A stretch of 34,391 nucleotides of DNA. It comes from an uncultured Collinsella sp. Its GTDB lineage: Bacteria > Actinomycetota > Coriobacteriia > Coriobacteriales > Coriobacteriaceae. Position 1 is the first letter of the stretch. Each line of letters opens with the position of its first letter. The position numbers and the translations under genes were made by a program. The notes beneath the pieces are model-generated. The model was not told where the DNA came from and made no database searches. It saw only the letters and a program-made list of their open reading frames with translations. Of this stretch, positions 32,758-34,391 are shown piece after piece. The DNA lies in NCBI GenBank assembly GCA_902496005.1, contig CABUZI010000004.1, positions 1 through 34,391 on the forward strand, in the 5' to 3' direction.

Positions 32758-32822
32758 GTTGCGGTGAAATACGGTCTAAATCTGCCTAATTCCAGGCAAA
32801 ACAGTCCGTATTCCACCGCAAC
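32758..32822. repeat. Palindrome with GTTGCGGTGAAATA arms, between convergent genes
   Basis: GTTGCGGTGAAATACGG (32758-32774) pairs with CCGTATTCCACCGCAAC (32806-32822) with one mismatch. Inside, TGCCT (32783-32787) pairs with AGGCA (32794-32798). The outer arm shares its sequence with 12523-12587. It probably ends both kdpE and the minus-strand methyltransferase gene. Confidence 0.8.
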
Positions 32823-32826
32823 TTTG

Positions 32827-34391
32827 TTATCTGCCCTTGGGTTTGCTGGCGTAGAACTTCTTCTTTTTGGGTTTGCCGGCGGGGGAGGGCTTGCCGGTAA
32901 AGTTGGACTTGCCGTTGCCGGTCTGCGCGTGCGTGGGTGCCGTTGCGCGAGGCTTGCGAGCCGCGGGGTTGTGCAGCTCCTCGACGCGCTCGGCAATTTC
33001 CTCGGCGCTAAAGCCGACTTCGGCCATGGCGTCCTCGATGGGCAGACGGCGCACGATATAGCAGTGGTGCACCTTCTGGTTGCGCGCGAAGTCCTCGGGG
33101 ATGGTCTGTGCCGTAATGTCCTCCAGCACGACGCCCGCGCGCGCGAGCTTGCGCGTTTCGGGGCGGAAGCCGCGCAGGTTGCAGCTAAAGATGGCATGTC
33201 CGCCCTGTGCAAGCAGGCGAGATACGCCGGCCAAAAGCTCAACATGGTCGCGCTGGACATCCCAGGTGCGGCGGCCCATCTTGGACGAGTTCGAGAACGT
33301 GGGCGGGTCGACAAAGATCAAGTCCCAGCGGTTGCGCGTCTGGCGCTGGTCGCGAATCCAGGCGAGCACGTCGTCGCGCACAAAATGATGCTGCGGACCA
33401 ACAAAGCCGTTCTGGCGCATATTGCGCTCGGCCCAGTCCAGGTAGGTGTTGGAAAGGTCGACTGTCACGGTTTCCTCGACGCCGCCGTCGGCCGCATAGC
33501 AGGTGGCGGTGCCGGTATAGGCGAACAGATTGAGGAAGCGGCGTGCCTGTTTGGCGTGTTCGCGCACCAGGTTGCGGGTGACGCGGTGATCCAGGAAGAT
33601 GCCCACATCCAGGTAGTCGTCAAAGTTGACGGCAAAGGTGAGCCCGCCTTCTTCGATGAGCGGCAGACGCCGGCGCGCGATGTTGGCGCGCTCGCCCGAT
33701 CCGCCCTTGCCGGCGCCCTGCTTGCCGTACTGCGAGCCGCCGCGCGAACGCATGCGGGCCTTGGCGTGCACATGCTCGGCCGGAACATCAAGGATGCGCG
33801 GCGCGATGGCCAAGATGTCGAGCATGCGGGCCTGGGCCAGCGCGGGGTCGATGGTCTTGGGCGCGGCGTATTCGGCGATGACGAGCCAGCGGCCCGGCGT
33901 CTGCGGGCAACCCTCGTACAGGTCGATGGCAGCGGAGTAGTCGGGCAGGTCGGCATCGTAGACGCGATAGCAGCTCACGCCCTCGCGCTTGGCCCACTTG
34001 CGGCGCAGACGGGCATTCTTGCGCAGGCGGTTGGCGAACTGCTCGGACTCCGGGATGAGCACGGGCAGCGGCTTGCCGTCGCCCAAGTCGAGCGTGGCGG
34101 CAGGTTCGGGCATGGAGGAAGCGGCGGCTTCGCCTTGGGCATCTGCGGTCTGCTCCTCGGCATCTGAGCTGGTCGCAGCTTCGAATGCCGCGGCGGCGTG
34201 GTCGAGCGAGGGCCAAACCTCAAGAGCCGCCTCCTCGTTATTGGGCATGACGGCGATGGAGCGCGCAGGCTCGGCATGGAGCGCGCGGGCCATAAGTCCA
34301 TCGCGGGTGAGCGCGGCGACCGGCGCGGCGGCAAGCTCGGGCGCGCGGCGCAGCTCGCCGATGAGTGTCATGGCGTCGTGAATGAGCGAAA
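32827..34391 (-). CDS. rlmL: 23S rRNA methyltransferase, RlmK-type half of probable RlmKL (5' end outside window)
   Basis: The frame is open to the window edge, so at least 521 residues are present and the start is not seen; an ATG at 34371 is just the first in-window Met. The recognisable part begins at SEQFANRLRKNARLRRKWAKREG and continues with CYRVYDADLPDYSAAIDLYEG, a PUA-like/insert region, the SAM-binding NLFAYTGTATCYAADGG and the catalytic-loop DPPTFSNSSKMG, as in the RlmK half of E. coli RlmKL, which makes m7G2069 in 23S rRNA. The upstream AVAALTRDGL-like segment resembles the end of the RlmL half, so a bifunctional protein is likely. The tail is basic and low in complexity (KPSPAGKPKKKKFYASKPKG). 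Confidence 0.85.
   Translation of the reverse strand, partial: SLIHDAMTLIGELRRAPELAAAPVAALTRDGLMARALHAEPARSIAVMPNNEEAALEVWPSLDHAAAAFEAATSSDAEEQTADAQGEAAASSMPEPAATLDLGDGKPLPVLIPESEQFANRLRKNARLRRKWAKREGVSCYRVYDADLPDYSAAIDLYEGCPQTPGRWLVIAEYAAPKTIDPALAQARMLDILAIAPRILDVPAEHVHAKARMRSRGGSQYGKQGAGKGGSGERANIARRRLPLIEEGGLTFAVNFDDYLDVGIFLDHRVTRNLVREHAKQARRFLNLFAYTGTATCYAADGGVEETVTVDLSNTYLDWAERNMRQNGFVGPQHHFVRDDVLAWIRDQRQTRNRWDLIFVDPPTFSNSSKMGRRTWDVQRDHVELLAGVSRLLAQGGHAIFSCNLRGFRPETRKLARAGVVLEDITAQTIPEDFARNQKVHHCYIVRRLPIEDAMAEVGFSAEEIAERVEELHNPAARKPRATAPTHAQTGNGKSNFTGKPSPAGKPKKKKFYASKPKGR

Overview
The window reads as chromosomal DNA of a high-GC Gram-positive bacterium, most likely a Coriobacteriia member close to Collinsella. 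This is inferred from the style of the proteins, the GC-rich codon use, two surface proteins with LAxTG-type sorting signals, and GC-rich palindromic repeats at many gene ends. No database search was possible.

Layout. 0.1-1.3 kb: a small nitroreductase (-) and an orphan 96-aa protein (+). 1.35-5.7 kb: a MarR regulator and a two-gene heterodimeric ABC exporter in one overlapping operon, behind a promoter carrying two copies of a candidate operator. 5.8-8.7 kb: serine O-acetyltransferase cysE (-), a DedA membrane protein and branched-chain aminotransferase ilvE. 8.7-9.2 kb: a nested 28-bp inverted repeat and a 211-bp MITE-like element. 9.2-10.6 kb: lemA (-) and a TetR regulator. 10.6-13.1 kb: tRNA-Ser(UGA), a tadA-glycerate kinase fusion and the SRP RNA gene ffs, with four nested palindromes around ffs. 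13.4-18.3 kb: a coiled-coil surface protein (-), then a second heterodimeric ABC exporter. 18.4-24.4 kb: a flavodoxin, then a large wall-anchored surface protein split by an in-frame amber codon and flanked by two arrays of alternating inverted half-sites with a 61-62 bp period. A 44-bp identical terminator module sits outside each array in opposite orientation. 24.4-27.8 kb: an LtaS-type phosphoglycerol transferase (-) and a second nitroreductase (+). 28.0-32.7 kb: potassium uptake and signalling: kup, a 64-aa membrane protein, a short KdpD-like kinase and KdpE. 32.8 kb to the end: an RlmK-type 23S rRNA methyltransferase (-) that runs off the window and is probably the C-terminal half of RlmKL.

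How the genes fit together. The MarR-ABC unit looks like a self-regulated efflux system. The kup-kdpD-kdpE cluster looks like K+ sensing coupled to a Kup transporter instead of KdpFABC. tRNA-Ser-tadA-ffs is an old conserved neighbourhood into which glycerate kinase has been fused. The least explained part is 19.0-24.4 kb, where the surface protein gene lies between regular palindromic arrays; this is the best candidate here for an undescribed system.
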